DNA of 64,000 bases from Manihot esculenta (GCF_001659605.2 NC_035161.2:24909691-24973690), one strand, 5' to 3'; positions 23,861 to 35,518 are shown, counted from the first letter of the stretch. Translations and numbers: made by a program. Notes: generated from the letters alone by a model not told the origin.

Positions 23861-24837
23861 GCAATCTTTTAGAAATTGTACAAGTCTTATTTGATGGTGG
23901 TTGAATGAGGGTTATGGTTGAGTATAAAGCATATAAATGTTTAATAAAAATAATGACAAGATACGGAAGAAAATATTAATAAAAATATATATGTCCATGT
24001 GTATAAATATTTATTATTTTAATTATAAATGTATTAATATTAATTGCATTATTGTTTAAATGTTAGTATTGATATTATTATTATTATTATTATTTTGATA
24101 TTAAGTATTTACTATTTTATAATCAAAATAAAAATATTATAATTTTATTTAAAAATTCAAGATTTGAACTGAATTTAAAAGTAAAATTAAAGTTAAAAAA
24201 GAATTAAAATACGACCGTATCATAATCTTATCAAAATTTGATTCTAAATTCTTAAAAAATAAAAAATTTAATGATTTAATTCCGATTCCGATTTTTAATA
24301 CAAATCATATCAAAACCATAATCAAATAATCCTAATCATAACCACCAGCATGCAACAATGGAATGAAGCTCAACCTCAATCAATTTATTTTTTATTTTGA
24401 AAATCTTGATCCATCCTTTTGAGTTTTAGATTATTTATTTATTTACTTATTTAAAGTTGACATCTTTTTTTTATTTACCTCCAACTCTTTTTTTTTTACT
24501 ATAATATTTAAAATTAAATTAAAAATAATTAAAAAAGAAATTAAATTTGAAATTTTAAAATTAAATTATATATCCTTAAACCGATTAGACTAAAGGCTCT
24601 AAGTCTCCAATATTTTTTTTAATAGTATTACAGAAAAAATCTCATTTTTACGAACAAAGTGAAAGTACAACACCTTTTTATTACAAATTAAAATATATAA
24701 TCCTAAATGCGTTAAATTCCGACTTAATTTTTTATAATTATCCATTTATATATATATATTTTGGCTATGAAAATTTATTGATATTGATATTTTTTATATA
24801 TATAAAGGAGGGAAGTACGCAAAAAAATACTTAACTA
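23861..24837. other. AT-rich sequence without a recognisable gene
   Basis: Very AT-rich DNA with short A/T runs, ATT microsatellite-like stretches near 24075-24095 and no convincing reading frame. The first part may be the remaining 3' untranslated region and LTR of the Tat element; I could not find its LTR end. Confidence 0.5.
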
Positions 24838-25333
24838 TTAGAACAGGCCAACTGATGCCAATCGATCCTTTTGTATATTCCATTTGATATATTCTAAAAC
24901 CACACCTTGGAGTTAAGGAAATTGCTGATAGCAAACTCTAGAAACAACAGCTGGATTCACTAAATCATTCGCAACATGATTAGCTTCCCTATAGACATAG
25001 CGAAGACGAACTTGCCAATCTTGTCTCATAAGAGCTTGGCACTGAATAAGAACATTAAAATGGATCAATTTCTAATTTAGCCCCTTAGATAACAAATCAA
25101 GACCCACCATAGATTCCAACTCAAGAATTAGTTTCTCCACTCCTGACGTCCAAGTTAGACGAAGACTATGTAAAATAGCTTGGAGCTTTGCTTGTATGGC
25201 AGAACAAGTACCCAACTTAACACATAACTCACGCACTCATACACTACGATCATCTCTCAAGACGCCGCCACCCCCTCCCATTCCTGGGTTCCCCTTTGCA
25301 GCACCATCCGTATTTAACTTATGCCAGTCCTCT
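24838..25333 (-). pseudogene. LINE RNase H-like C-terminal domain (interrupted by Copia element)
   Basis: Minus-strand frame from 25326 reads DWHKLNTDGAAKGNPGMGGG, the start of the plant LINE RNase H domain (LNTDGA motif), and later RLRYVYREANHVANDLVNPA, the matching C-terminal motif, ending at a TAA at 24838-24840. There are three internal stops. The frame continues across the Copia insertion: after discounting one CCTCT copy, 31494 onward supplies the preceding residues (TWEFPLED) in the same frame. So the Copia element landed inside this domain. Confidence 0.85.
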
Positions 25334-25532
25334 TATTAGATAATGTATCAGCTGGTTAGTTAAGCAACTTGCATGTAGTTATTTTATCAGTTATAATTAG
25401 TTAGTTAGTTATGGATTAATATATAGCTCAGCTGTTTCTTGTTAGCTGTGCACTACTCACTGTATATAAACAAACCTTGGAATGAGATTAATGAATTTCT
25501 TCCCTTTCCATTTCCAATGCATTTCTACAATA
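25334..25532 (+). repeat. 5' LTR of the Copia element
   Basis: 199 bp, TATTAGATAATGTATCAGCT to TTCTACAATA. It contains the plausible promoter phrase CACTGTATATAAACAAA. The primer site TGGTAGTAGAGC follows with no gap (25533-25544), differing from the usual TGGTATCAGAGC at two positions. Confidence 0.85.
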
Positions 25533-25544
25533 TGGTAGTAGAGC
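25533..25544 (+). other. Primer-binding site, Copia element
   Basis: TGGTAGTAGAGC, an initiator tRNA-Met type site with two changes, immediately after the 5' LTR. Confidence 0.7.
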
Positions 25545-25613
25545 AATTTCCTTCTCAGTTTTAATTTTCTTCTTCTTTCTTCTTTCTTTCTTTTCCATTC
25601 TCGAGAAAATTCC

Positions 25614-28600
25614 ATGGCTTCTAGTTAAGGCAGTGATCATTTACAAAATCCTTCTAACCCTTACTTCTTGCATCCAAATGAAAATCCGACTTTAGTATTA
25701 GTATCTCCAGCTCTTGTTACATCGAATGATCATTCATGGACTAGGGCAATGCAATGGCTCTTGCCTCCAAGAACAAGATCAAATTTATCGATGGCACTTT
25801 GCCTCTTCCAGCAAAGACATAAACTATGTACTCTACATGGGATCATTGCAATACAATGGTAGTATCTTGAATCGACAAATCTTTATCTTCTTTAATTGCT
25901 CAAAGTGTTCTTTGGATTGATAAAGCTGTAGACATATGAAATGACTTAAAGGATAGATTTTCTCAAGGAGACGTTATCCATATTTCTGAACTTCAAAAAG
26001 AAATATATGCCTTTAAATAAGGTGAACTCTCTATTACTGAATATTTCACTGAACTGAAAATTCTTTTGGATGTGTTGGTTAATTTCAGACATTATCCATC
26101 TTGTTGTGAATCACCATGTGATTGTGGTGCTGTTACTATAGCTAATTTTATATGAAGAATGATTGTATAATAAGATTCTTGAAAAGGTTAAATGAGCAAT
26201 TTGCAAGTGTCAAATCCCAGATCACGATGATGGAGCCTCTGCCATCTATAAATAAAGTCTTTTCTTTAGTCTTGCAGCAAGAAAGACAACTGATGAATGG
26301 CATAAATGTTGAATTAACTCTTCTAATAGAAGGTTTGATGTTAACTCTGGATACAATAGATCTTATAGAAGAGGAGCATCCGAAGGCTTTAATCTATCTT
26401 ATAATAGAGGAAGTCCAATTAAGTTTTGCACGTATTGTGGAAAACAAAGACAACTGTTGAAAGTTGTTACAAGAAGCATGGATTTCCTCCAGGATTCAAA
26501 TTCAAGGATCCAAATTATTTTGCCAACAATGTGTTTGCTGAAAGTTCATATGTTAGTAAGGTGCAAGAAGTCATTGACACTACTCCTGTAAATTTTAATC
26601 AAGATCAATATGTTCCTATGAGCTTTACTCAAGATCAATAACAAAAACTGTTATCTCTCATTCAAGGTCAATCTCTAAAAGATTCCATTCCTGCACACTC
26701 AACCAGTCGAGCTATGACAGTTCTTTCTTCCTCTCTTGATCTCACTACTCACTATTGATTCATCAAAAGGTAATCATGTGGTTCTCTTTAGTCAAACATC
26801 AGAAGTATGGATCTTGGATATGGGAGCTATTGATCACATTTTTTTTCTCTGTCAGCATTTTTTACTTATAGATAAATTAAACCTGTGTCAATCAAATTAC
26901 CAAATGGATCTCAGGTTCTTGCTTATATTTCAGGAACAATTCACTTTTCTGCCTCATTCTTCTTAATAGATGTCCTTTATGTTCCTGTCTTCACCTTCAA
27001 CCTGATCTCAGTTACCAAATTGACTTCTTGCTTGAATTTTTGCCTTACATTTAAAAGTTCCATTTGCCTCATATATGATTTGACTACTTGGAAGGTGATT
27101 GGTTCAACTAAACCAAGTGGAGGCTTACATGTCTTGCAGAAATCTCCAACACTAGCATTCTCCTCAATTGCTTCAATAAACACTGTAAACTCTACCTTTT
27201 CTCAAAATACTTTGTGGCATTACAAACTTGAGCACCCTTCACAAACTAGACTTTCTGTCATAAATAAAGATTTCTCTTTAGTTACTTGCAATTCCTTGAA
27301 TATGCCTTGTGATGTTTGCCACTTTGCTAAGCAAAAGAAATTGCCTTTCTCTTCAAGTACTTCTATCACTTCTCAGTTATTTCAATTGATCCATGTTGAT
27401 ATTTGGGGCCATTCCATGTACATTCAATTCATGGTCAGAGATACTTTCTAACAGTAGTTGATGACTTCTCAAGACATACATGGGCCTTTCTAATGAAATC
27501 TAAGTCAGAAATTAGGTATCTCTTACTAACCTTTATTCACATGGTTGAAAATCAATTCCACACCACTATCAAAGCAGTAAGGTCTAATACTTGTATAGAA
27601 ACACCACAAAAAAATGGTATTGTAGAGAGGAAGCACCAACACATTTTAAACATAGCCAGATCTTACTTTTCCAATCACACCTATCAAAGTCATTCTGGTC
27701 CTATGCCTTTGTTTATTTTGTATATATAATGAACATGATTCTCACTCCTATTTTGAAGGATAAGACACCTTTTGAAGTTCTTTATAACTCCAAACCTGAT
27801 TACACAGACCATAAGATCTTTGGTTGTCTTGGCTTTGTGTCAACTCTAGTTAATGACAAAAGAAAACTTGATCCTAGAGCAAAGAAGTGTGTCTTCTTGG
27901 GATATAAAACTAGCACAAAAAAAGGATATGTCATGATGGATCTTAAAACTAGAGAAATTTTCTTATCCAGGAATGTATACTTCTATGAGGTCTACTTTAC
28001 TTTTGCATCTAGCAATTCATCTTCAAGTCTCTCCTTTCCACAGATTCAAGACACCTCATATCTAGATTATACAGAGCTTCCTTCTTCTTCTCTTCCTAAA
28101 AATATAAATACACAGTCTTATAATCCATCCAGGACTTCAAACAGGATTAGGAAATCTCCCTCATACTTGCAAGACTATCATTGCAATCACATCACTACTC
28201 ATCAATCTTCCAGAAGGTGTCAAGTATCCTTTATCTTCAGTATTGTCTTACAGTAACCTCTCTCCCTCATACACTCATTTTATATTGTCTATTTTATCAC
28301 ATATTGAACCTAAGACCTATTCTAAAGCAGTTAAACATGAATAATGGAGAAGAGACATGGATGCTGAAATTGCTGCACTTCAACAGAACCAGACTTGGAC
28401 GCTAGTTGAACTACTACCAGAAAAGACTCCCATTGGTTGAAAACGGGTATTCAAAATCAAGTACAAATCAGATGGCAATATAGAGAGATTTAAGGCAAGA
28501 TTAGTCGCAAAGGGGTATACACAAACAGAGGGAGTTGATTACCTTGATACTTTTTCCCCGGTTGCTAAAATGACTATAATAAGGTTAGTTTTAGCTCTTG

Positions 28601-28680
28601 CTTCAATTAATAATGGGCATCTCTAGCAATTGGATGTCAATAATGCATTTTTGCATGGTGAACTTGAAGAAGAGGTATAG
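25614..28680 (+). pseudogene. Copia gag-pol remnant: gag, protease, integrase, start of reverse transcriptase
   Basis: Starts near ATG 25614 with a stop four codons in. Recognisable pieces across several frames: NPYFLHPNENPTLVLVSPAL (gag start); FIDGTLPLPAKT; SVLWIDKAVDI; LNEQFASVKSQI; a zinc knuckle near 26420-26480 split by a frameshift (CTYCGK in one frame, ESCYKKHG in another); protease WILDMGAIDH near 26808, where the D-S/T-G triad reads D-M-G; integrase zinc region (HYKLEHPSQT...CDVCHFAKQKK) and core (IHVDIWGH, VVDDFSRHTW), missing a segment between KAVRSN and TCIETPQKNGIVERKH that normally carries the second catalytic aspartate; reverse transcriptase [20 protein letters not shown] near 28495. 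The frame is cut at 28686 by the solo LTR. Inactive. Confidence 0.85.
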
Positions 28681-28686
28681 GGTCTT

Positions 28687-30053
28687 TGACGGGTCCATCA
28701 ATTTAAAATTTACTTTTCTTTTCTTAATTGATAAGAACTTGTAGATAAGGTGAGTGAGTATTGATCTCATAAAGACCTCAATTCTATTTAATTTAAATGA
28801 CCAATTTGAAATAGAAAAATAGTTTGTACGAAAAGTGAGAAAGAAAATTTTTTTTTTATGAAAATAGTTTGCCTGGCCAAGCCAATAAAAATAAATTTAA
28901 AAGAATTGAAACTTGAGCAAACAAATAAATAAGTAATAATAATAAATAATGCAATTGAAACTCGAGAAACAAATAAATAGTTAAAACTTTCAGCGGAAGA
29001 TAATCAAATTGAGGTATTTTGCGGTTAATTATTGATTAGATAAAAAATATTTCATATTATTATCTATTGTTTGGTTTAGTGGTCAAACACGCGAATCCCA
29101 CCAATTCTTTCTTATGAATAAATTAATCCGTTTCGCGCTTAACTTAATTCCTAATTAACTAACAATCCCAACACACGTGTAGATTTAATTAGTCAACTGC
29201 ATTAAGAGAGAAAAATCCAAACTTGATCAATAAAAACACGCATTTTATTTAAATCAAATCTACTAATTTTTTAATATAAACTAATATATTAATTGCTACT
29301 TGTTATTAACCCAATTAAATAATTACGGATTTAATTAGATTAATTAGCAATATGTTATCTTTCCAAAAGATTCAATGGGCCCCTTGAATTCGAAAAAAAC
29401 AACAATAGAGATGGTGGTCCTCGAATTCAGAAATTAATAGAAAATAGAAATAAGATGAAGAGATTTAAAGTGTATAACCTCACAACTTGAACAAATCTCA
29501 ATTTAATTTAACTTTCAACTAAAAAATAATTGTTTAGCAACTCATGACCATAATAAAATTATAACAATTGAGCCAAAGAGGAAAAAAAAAATAGAGAAGA
29601 GAGTGAGAGTGAAAGGTAGAATATGATTCTCCAGGTTGAATGCTAGGAGCCTTTATATAGGCACAAAAAGATAAAATTTAAAATAAAATCTATTATCCCT
29701 ATCTTATCTCTATTTTAATTTTATCTCTATCCTCATTTTATCTCTATCCTAATATGATCTTTATCTCATCCGATTGAGTTTGATTCAATTTAACTCCACT
29801 TGAAGATGATCTTATCCTTGCTTAGGTGACAAAATCTATCTTATCTCCCCATCGCCTCGGGTTACTGGTTTGGTCAAGGTTGTAGTCTCCCAGTATAAAA
29901 AATCTTTTAATTCAGTCTTTTTTCTTCTTTTTCTCAACTTGCTCACAAACCTGTCCAAAATTAAATTTAAATTTAAATTAAATATTTATATCAAAATTAC
30001 AGTAAAATCAATGAATTAAATGAGGAAAAAATTGTGAGTTTTGCAACTCATCA
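28687..30053 (-). repeat. Solo LTR inserted in the Copia reverse transcriptase
   Basis: 1367 bp with TG...CA ends, flanked by GTCTT (28682-28686) and GTCCT (30054-30058), a 4-of-5 target duplication. The Copia frame (ELEEEV... before, LPPGFHPSKTNQV after) is continuous around it. On the minus strand CCTATATAAAGGCTCC near 29650 is a plausible TATA box and the sequence starts TGATGAGTTGCAAAACTCA, so minus is the likely sense. No primer site, polypurine tract or coding sequence is present. The family was not recognised. Confidence 0.7.
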
Positions 30054-30058
30054 GTCCT

Positions 30059-31215
30059 ACCTCCTGGTTTTCACCCATCCAAAACTAACCAAGTATGCAG
30101 GTTACAGAAATCATTGTATGGCCTCAAACAAGCAAACAGACAATGATTTTTAAAGCTATCTCAAGCACTTATTCAATGTGGTTTGTGTCAATCAAAGTCA
30201 GATTACTCCTTATTTGTTAATAGTCTCTTCAATCTTTGCAGTAATTCTTGTTTATATAGATGATGTAATCCTCATAGGCAATGATCTGATTGAAATCACA
30301 TAAATGAAATAATTTCTTGATGATTCTTTCAAAATTAAATATTTGGGAGACTTAAAGTTCTTTCTGACTTAAAATTGCTAGGAGAAAATCTGGTATCTCT
30401 CTATGCTAGAGAAAATATGCACTTGAAATCTTGTCTGATATAGGCTATTTAGCTTCTAAGACTGCTAGCACTCCTATGGATACTCATTCGAAACTTGACA
30501 ATGACTCAGGGACCTTATTGGTAACTGAGGGTTCTTCTTCTTACAAGAAAACAGTGGGCAAATTATTTTACTTAACAACCACAAGGCCTGACATTTCCTT
30601 TGCTACACAATAACTCAGTCAATTCCTTTCCAAACCAACCACATTTCATCAGCAAGCTCTGCACAGGGTATTAAGATATGTTAAAAGCCACTCCCGGAAA
30701 AGGCCTTTTTTTTTCCCTCATCTTCTACTGTTCATCTAAAGGCTTTTAGTGATGCTGATTGTGCAGGGTGCATATTTAGTAGAAGGTCAGTTACTGGTTA
30801 TTGTATCTATCTTGGTAACTCCTTAATAAGCTGAAAATCAAGGAAACAAAGCATTGTCAGTAGATCTTCATCTGAGACTGAGTATAGGGCTCTTGCTGCC
30901 ACTACTTGTGAGATATAATGGCTGGTTTATCTTCTACATGATCTCAAAATTCCACATAGCATGCTTGCAAGTCTCTATTGTGGTAATCAATCTGCTTTAA
31001 TATATCGCAACCAATCCTACTTTCCATAAAAGAACCAAACACATTGAGATTGATTGCCACATTATCAGAGAAAAGGTTTCTTCTGGTCTTATTCATTTAC
31101 TTTATATTACCTCCATTGCTCAGCTTGCTGACATATATACCAACGCTTTACCATTCTCTCCCTTTAATACTTTAGTGTCTAAGCTTGGAATGATAAACAT
31201 TCATTCTCCAGCTTG
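30059..31215 (+). pseudogene. Copia gag-pol remnant: end of reverse transcriptase and RNase H
   Basis: Resumes with LPPGFHPS and SLYGLKQANRQ, passes the catalytic-box area near 30250 (the frame reads through VLIYVDD-like DNA in broken form), then AFSDADCAGCIFSRRSVTGY and IVSRSSSETEYRALAATTCE, the RNase H signature of plant Copia elements, then GNQSALIY. Multiple stops and frameshifts. A purine run GTGGGGGGG (31215-31223) abuts the 3' LTR. Confidence 0.8.
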
Positions 31216-31223
31216 TGGGGGGG

Positions 31224-31488
31224 TATTAGATAATGTAACAGCCGGTTAGTTAAGCAACTTACAGGTAGTTATTTTATCAATTATACTTAATGATGGATTA
31301 ATATACAGCTCAGCTGTTTCATGCTAGCTCTGCACTACTCACTGTATATAAGCAAAGTTGTTAGTGATGGATCAATATACAACTCAGTTATTTCATGCTA
31401 GTTGTGCACTACTCACTTTATAGAAACAAAGCTTGGAATGAGATTAATGGACTTCTTCCCCTTCCATTTTCAATGCTTTTATGTAATA
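31224..31488 (+). repeat. 3' LTR of the Copia element, with internal duplication
   Basis: 265 bp, aligned to 25334-25532 but about 66 bp longer because a block of about 74 bp (31292-31365) is repeated at 31366-31436. Both copies contain TGCACTACTCACT and a TATA-like run. Ends TGTAATA before the CCTCT duplication. Confidence 0.85.
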
Positions 31489-31493
31489 CCTCT

Positions 31494-31530
31494 AGTGGAA
31501 ATTCCCACGTAATATTGATGATAATCTAAA
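31494..31530 (-). pseudogene. Second piece of the LINE RNase H domain
   Basis: Minus strand reads IINITWEFPLED up to the Copia target site, in frame with 25326 downward. A stop lies just upstream; beyond it the LINE was not recognised. Confidence 0.7.
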
Positions 31531-32199
31531 CTTCTCAACTTACAAAAAATAAATTATTAAATTTTAATTTTCTCATAATATAATAAAAAATGTGTAATTT
31601 GACATCCGCAAGTGTACAAATATAATGTAATCAAAGAAAAAGTTGTTTAGTGACTTTATAAATAAAATTGAAGAGTTAAAATAATGATGCTAGCCATTTA
31701 ATAAAAATCATGACCAAAAGAATGTAACAAGAAAATTAAAATATGTTCAAAGTGAATTCTGAACCTTTTAGAATTTGTTACTATTTGCTAATTTCTATAA
31801 TTAAATGTTTTAAAAAAATTCTAATTATATAATGAAATTATATATAATAATTAACTCTAAAGATTTGAATTTTCTTTGTTTTTCTTATTCAAATTGAAGA
31901 ATAATGGGAGTTATACATAGTCAAACATTTCTCACCCTAATAATGAAAAATCTCATAAATAAATAGATAAAGAGTTAAAATTAGAAACATTCCATTTTTG
32001 TATTTTAAATATAAATAAAACCAATCAAATTATCTCTAATAAGCTAATTTACTCTTTTTTTTTTCAATAATAACTCCGACTAAGATTTAAACTTTATACA
32101 TCACAGCAAAATAAACAACTTCAATCTCAGTCAATCTAAATTTAATGCAATGTATACTTGTTTGAAAAGAGACGTGTAATAATCGTTCTTGTTTTTTCC
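31531..32199. other. AT-rich intergenic DNA upstream of the bHLH gene
   Basis: No coding frame or recognisable transposon. It may hold distal promoter elements of the gene downstream. Confidence 0.4.
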
Positions 32200-33017
32200 T
32201 TCGTTATTATTTCTCAACAAACACCGCCTCCACCCATCAAAAAATTATGGAGGAGGAAAGGCTGACTTCTGCATAGCAACAGCAGCTCAAATCATTGTGT
32301 GAGCCACTGTCTGTTTTGTCTACGTCTTCTCTTCTCTCCCCTCTACGTTCCCTTTCTTTTATTTTTTCTTCCATCTGTCTGTTTTTCTTTGGACCCAAAC
32401 AGTGTTCAAGAAGATTATCTGTTTCCTCTTTCTGTTTGATATGGCTATTAGAAACTGTGTTAATTTCTTAAGCTGGTTTACTGGAATTCTGGTTTGAAAA
32501 TAATTACACCCACTTCATCAAATAAGAGGATTTTCTTTCTATGATTCCGGTGTAATTTCTAGCGTCTAAATTTTCTGCAACACATAGTTAAAAACCCAGA
32601 TCTTTCTTTCACATGGTTAAAGATTTTTCAGTGATAAATCAAGTACCATTTATGAGACTGGAAGTGAAAACCAAGGATGTTGCTTTTAATATTGGTTGTC
32701 TTCCTTATCTTTCTCTTCCTTTTGCTACTGGTCCAGTGGTGGACGATTCCTGCAAATTGAGTCGTTGTCCTTTTTGAGCACTCATTACTACCCAACAGCA
32801 TCTAACCGGAGTTGTAGTTAGTGTAATTCTCGTCCTTTTTAGCAGAACTATGTTTTTCTTGAGCTTTTGTTTCTTTAACTGAACCCACATAGGTTTGTAC
32901 CTTCGCAATATTCCCAGCAAAGCAATCTCAATATTCCATATCTAAGGTTGGCTTTTGTTTTGAAGAATGGATTTGTTCATATTAGGTGGGCAGTTTTATC
33001 GTTTCTGAACTTAAGAT
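32200..33017 (+). promoter_or_regulatory. Proximal promoter and leader of the bHLH gene
   Basis: Pyrimidine-rich stretches near 32330-32400 look like a plant 5' leader. Upstream ATGs occur at 32441, at 32613 (54-codon frame to 32777) and at 32948 (frame running past the main start to 33163). Acceptor-like sites such as TGGGCAG just before 33018 suggest that a leader intron may remove some of these. No transcript evidence, so transcription start and leader splicing are open. Confidence 0.4.
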
Positions 33018-35518
33018 ATGGCTCAGGAGATAATGCTAGAGAACCTCAAGAAACAGCTTGCTCTTGCTGTGAGGAGCATTCAATGGAGCTATGCAATCTT
33101 CTGGTCCATTTCTGCTACACAACCAGGGTAACAACCCTTTCATATATGCTCTGCTTTCTCTAAATTCTTAGAAATGTTCTTTTTCACCTCAAAAGAAGTG
33201 TTCATTGACAATCTTATGATAGAATGTGAATTCTATAGGGTGTTGGAGTGGGGTGACGGGTACTACAATGGAGATATTAAGACGAGAAGAACAGTTCAAC
33301 CCATGGAGCTTAATGCAGACGAATTGGGTCTACAGAGAAGTGAACAACTGAGAGAACTCTATGAGTTTCTTTCAGCTGGTGAAGCCAGCCCACAAGCTAG
33401 GAGACCTTCAGTAGCATTATCTCCAGAAGATCTCACAGACACAGAGTGGTATTACTTGGTCTGCATGTCTTTTGTATTCAATATTGGCCAAGGGTAACTA
33501 GATTTTGATTTATGGACTTTGTCTTCAATAGTTTTTTGTTTTTAAGGATCAATTATGCTTAATTCCTCCTCTGAATTGGTCATAGCTTGCCAGGAAGAAC
33601 CTTAGCAACTGGCCAGCCTATTTGGCTGTGCAATGCTCATTTTGCAGATAGCAAAGCTTTCAGCCGCTCTCTGCTAGCTAAGGTAGCTTGCTGTTTCTTG
33701 CTTGAGATCCATTTTCATATCCATATTCTCAATATGAGTTGATGAAGCAAAAACTTAATTTGTTATCTGATTTTTTTTCCCTGTAAATTGATCATCTGGA
33801 ATCCATCACCCCCAGAGCGCTTCTATTCAGGTAACCATTCTAATTATTTTCTAATAGAACCTTTGTTTATGAACTGCAAAATCTCATTTCTTATTCAAAC
33901 TTCCAGACTGTAGTGTGCTTTCCATTCTTGAGAGGTGTGGTTGAGCTAGGCGTGACTGAGCTGGTACGTCTCCGTTCAGGTTTCTGCTTACTGTATAATC
34001 AACTAATGGATTTGAGATGGGTTCAGTTGTCTTATTGTTACTTGTTTTTCTGAAGATATTGGAGGATCCAAGCCTCATTCATCATGTTAAAACTTCATTC
34101 TTGGAGATTCAATACCCTATAGTTGCTACAAAGACCAGTACAAGAAGTGACAAAGAACTTGCTGATACTGCTTGTAATCAGGATAACCTTGACGTCAAAT
34201 TAATTTCAGTGGCAAGATGTGAAGAATTGGATGTAGTTTCCCACAATGACATTTCAGATAATCAACCAGAGGAGGATTCATTTATGGTTGAGGAGATAAA
34301 CGGAGGAGATGATGGCTTCAGCAACTGTGTTCATAATTCCTTGAATTCTAGCAACTATACATCTCAATCCATTGCAGATCCTGTGAAGCTTGCTCCTGTT
34401 CCGAACAACGAAACAGTCAAGAACCGTATGTCGAAGGATGTTCAAGACAGAAATCACAATAAACTGACTGCACTTGACCTTCAAATTACAGATGGTTTTC
34501 ATTATCAAAGCATTCTTTCATCTCTCTTAAAGACCACGCATCCGTTAATTCTTGGACAACATTTTCAAGATTGTAACGAGGTATCTAGCTTTGTAAGTTG
34601 GAGGAAACTGGGATTGCTGCATTGTCAGAGACCAAGAAGTGCACCCTCGCAGAAACTATTGAAGAAGATTCTGTTTGAAGTTCCTCGGATGCATGTCAGT
34701 GGCTTGCCAGATTCCCCAGAAGACAACAGCAATAACGTTGGAGTTCTGATACCAGAGGCAGATGATTTTAGTGCAAATCATGTATTAGTTGAGAGGAAAC
34801 GAAGAGAAAGATTAAAAGAAAATTTTATGATTCTCAAATCGAGTTTTTATTCAATCAAAAGGGTAAAAATCTGTTCCTGAGAGTCACTTACCCATAAACA
34901 GAAACTCCATTGATTGAATTTTTCCGTGTCTGTGCAGGCTGATAAAGTATCTGTCCTAGATGAGACAATAGAATACATGCAAGAGCTTGAAAGAAGAGTT
35001 GAAAAGTTGGAATCATGTCGGGAGTTGACAGAATTAGATGCAAGAACAAGAAGGAGAGAGAGGACATCTGATAACTATGGCAGAAACAAAACTGGTAACA
35101 GCAAGAAGCCGCCAGTAAACAAGAGAAAAATCTGCAAGATCGATGACACAGAGACAGAGATGGACTATGACATATCAGTTAGTGTGAATGATAAGGACGT
35201 AATAATCGAGATCAATTGCCCATGGAGGGAAGGATTATTGCTTGAGATCATGGATGCAGCAGCAAGCCATCTGCATTTAGATTCTTACTCAGTTCAATCC
35301 TCCACCATTAATGGGATTCTTTCTCTTACAATCAAATCTAAGGTAGGAACACAGTACTACCAAATCTACCTTTTAATATGAAGCTTGACTGAATGGTTAT
35401 AATAAACTATTGAGTCTTTCAACTAACGTTGAAAAGTTTATTGCAGCAGAAGGGATTAACAGCTGCATCAGCTAGAGAGATCAAACAAGTAATTGAAAGA
35501 GTTGCTCGTAAATATTGA
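33018..35518 (+). CDS. GL3/EGL3-like: bHLH transcription factor, GL3/EGL3/MYC1 type (subgroup IIIf), 8 exons
   Basis: Exons 33018-33127, 33239-33493, 33586-33682, 33816-33830, 33907-33963, 34056-34862, 34938-35342 and 35447-35518, all with GT-AG introns, join to 1818 nt and 605 residues, close to Arabidopsis GL3 (637). The N-terminal MYB-interacting region reads [20 protein letters not shown], then [15 protein letters not shown] and [20 protein letters not shown]. An acidic middle follows. The bHLH reads [17 protein letters not shown] (H, E and R of E-box contact present) and [20 protein letters not shown] across the exon 6/7 border. The C-terminal ACT-like domain includes [18 protein letters not shown]. 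Family members bind R2R3-MYB and WD40 partners in the nucleus to control anthocyanin, trichome or root-hair genes. Exon 4 is a 15-nt microexon. The first-helix end reads [10 protein letters not shown] instead of the family's proline-containing loop. GL3, EGL3 and MYC1 orthologues cannot be told apart here; TT8 is less likely. Confidence 0.92.

Larger units (their letters stand above)
25334..31488 (+). mobile_element. Degenerate Ty1/copia retrotransposon, CCTCT duplication
   Basis: Bounded by CCTCT at 25329-25333 and 31489-31493. LTRs are 25334-25532 and 31224-31488, beginning TATTAGATAATG and ending CAATA or TAATA, so the termini are TA...TA rather than TG...CA. Domain order is gag, protease, integrase, reverse transcriptase, RNase H, the Copia order. 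Many stops, frameshifts and a deletion. A solo LTR (28687-30053) is nested inside the reverse transcriptase, and the whole lies inside a LINE. Confidence 0.9.

Noticed and set aside
32705..32920. Minus-strand 71-codon ORF upstream of the bHLH gene
   Set aside because: No recognisable content; lies in the probable leader of the gene on the other strand.
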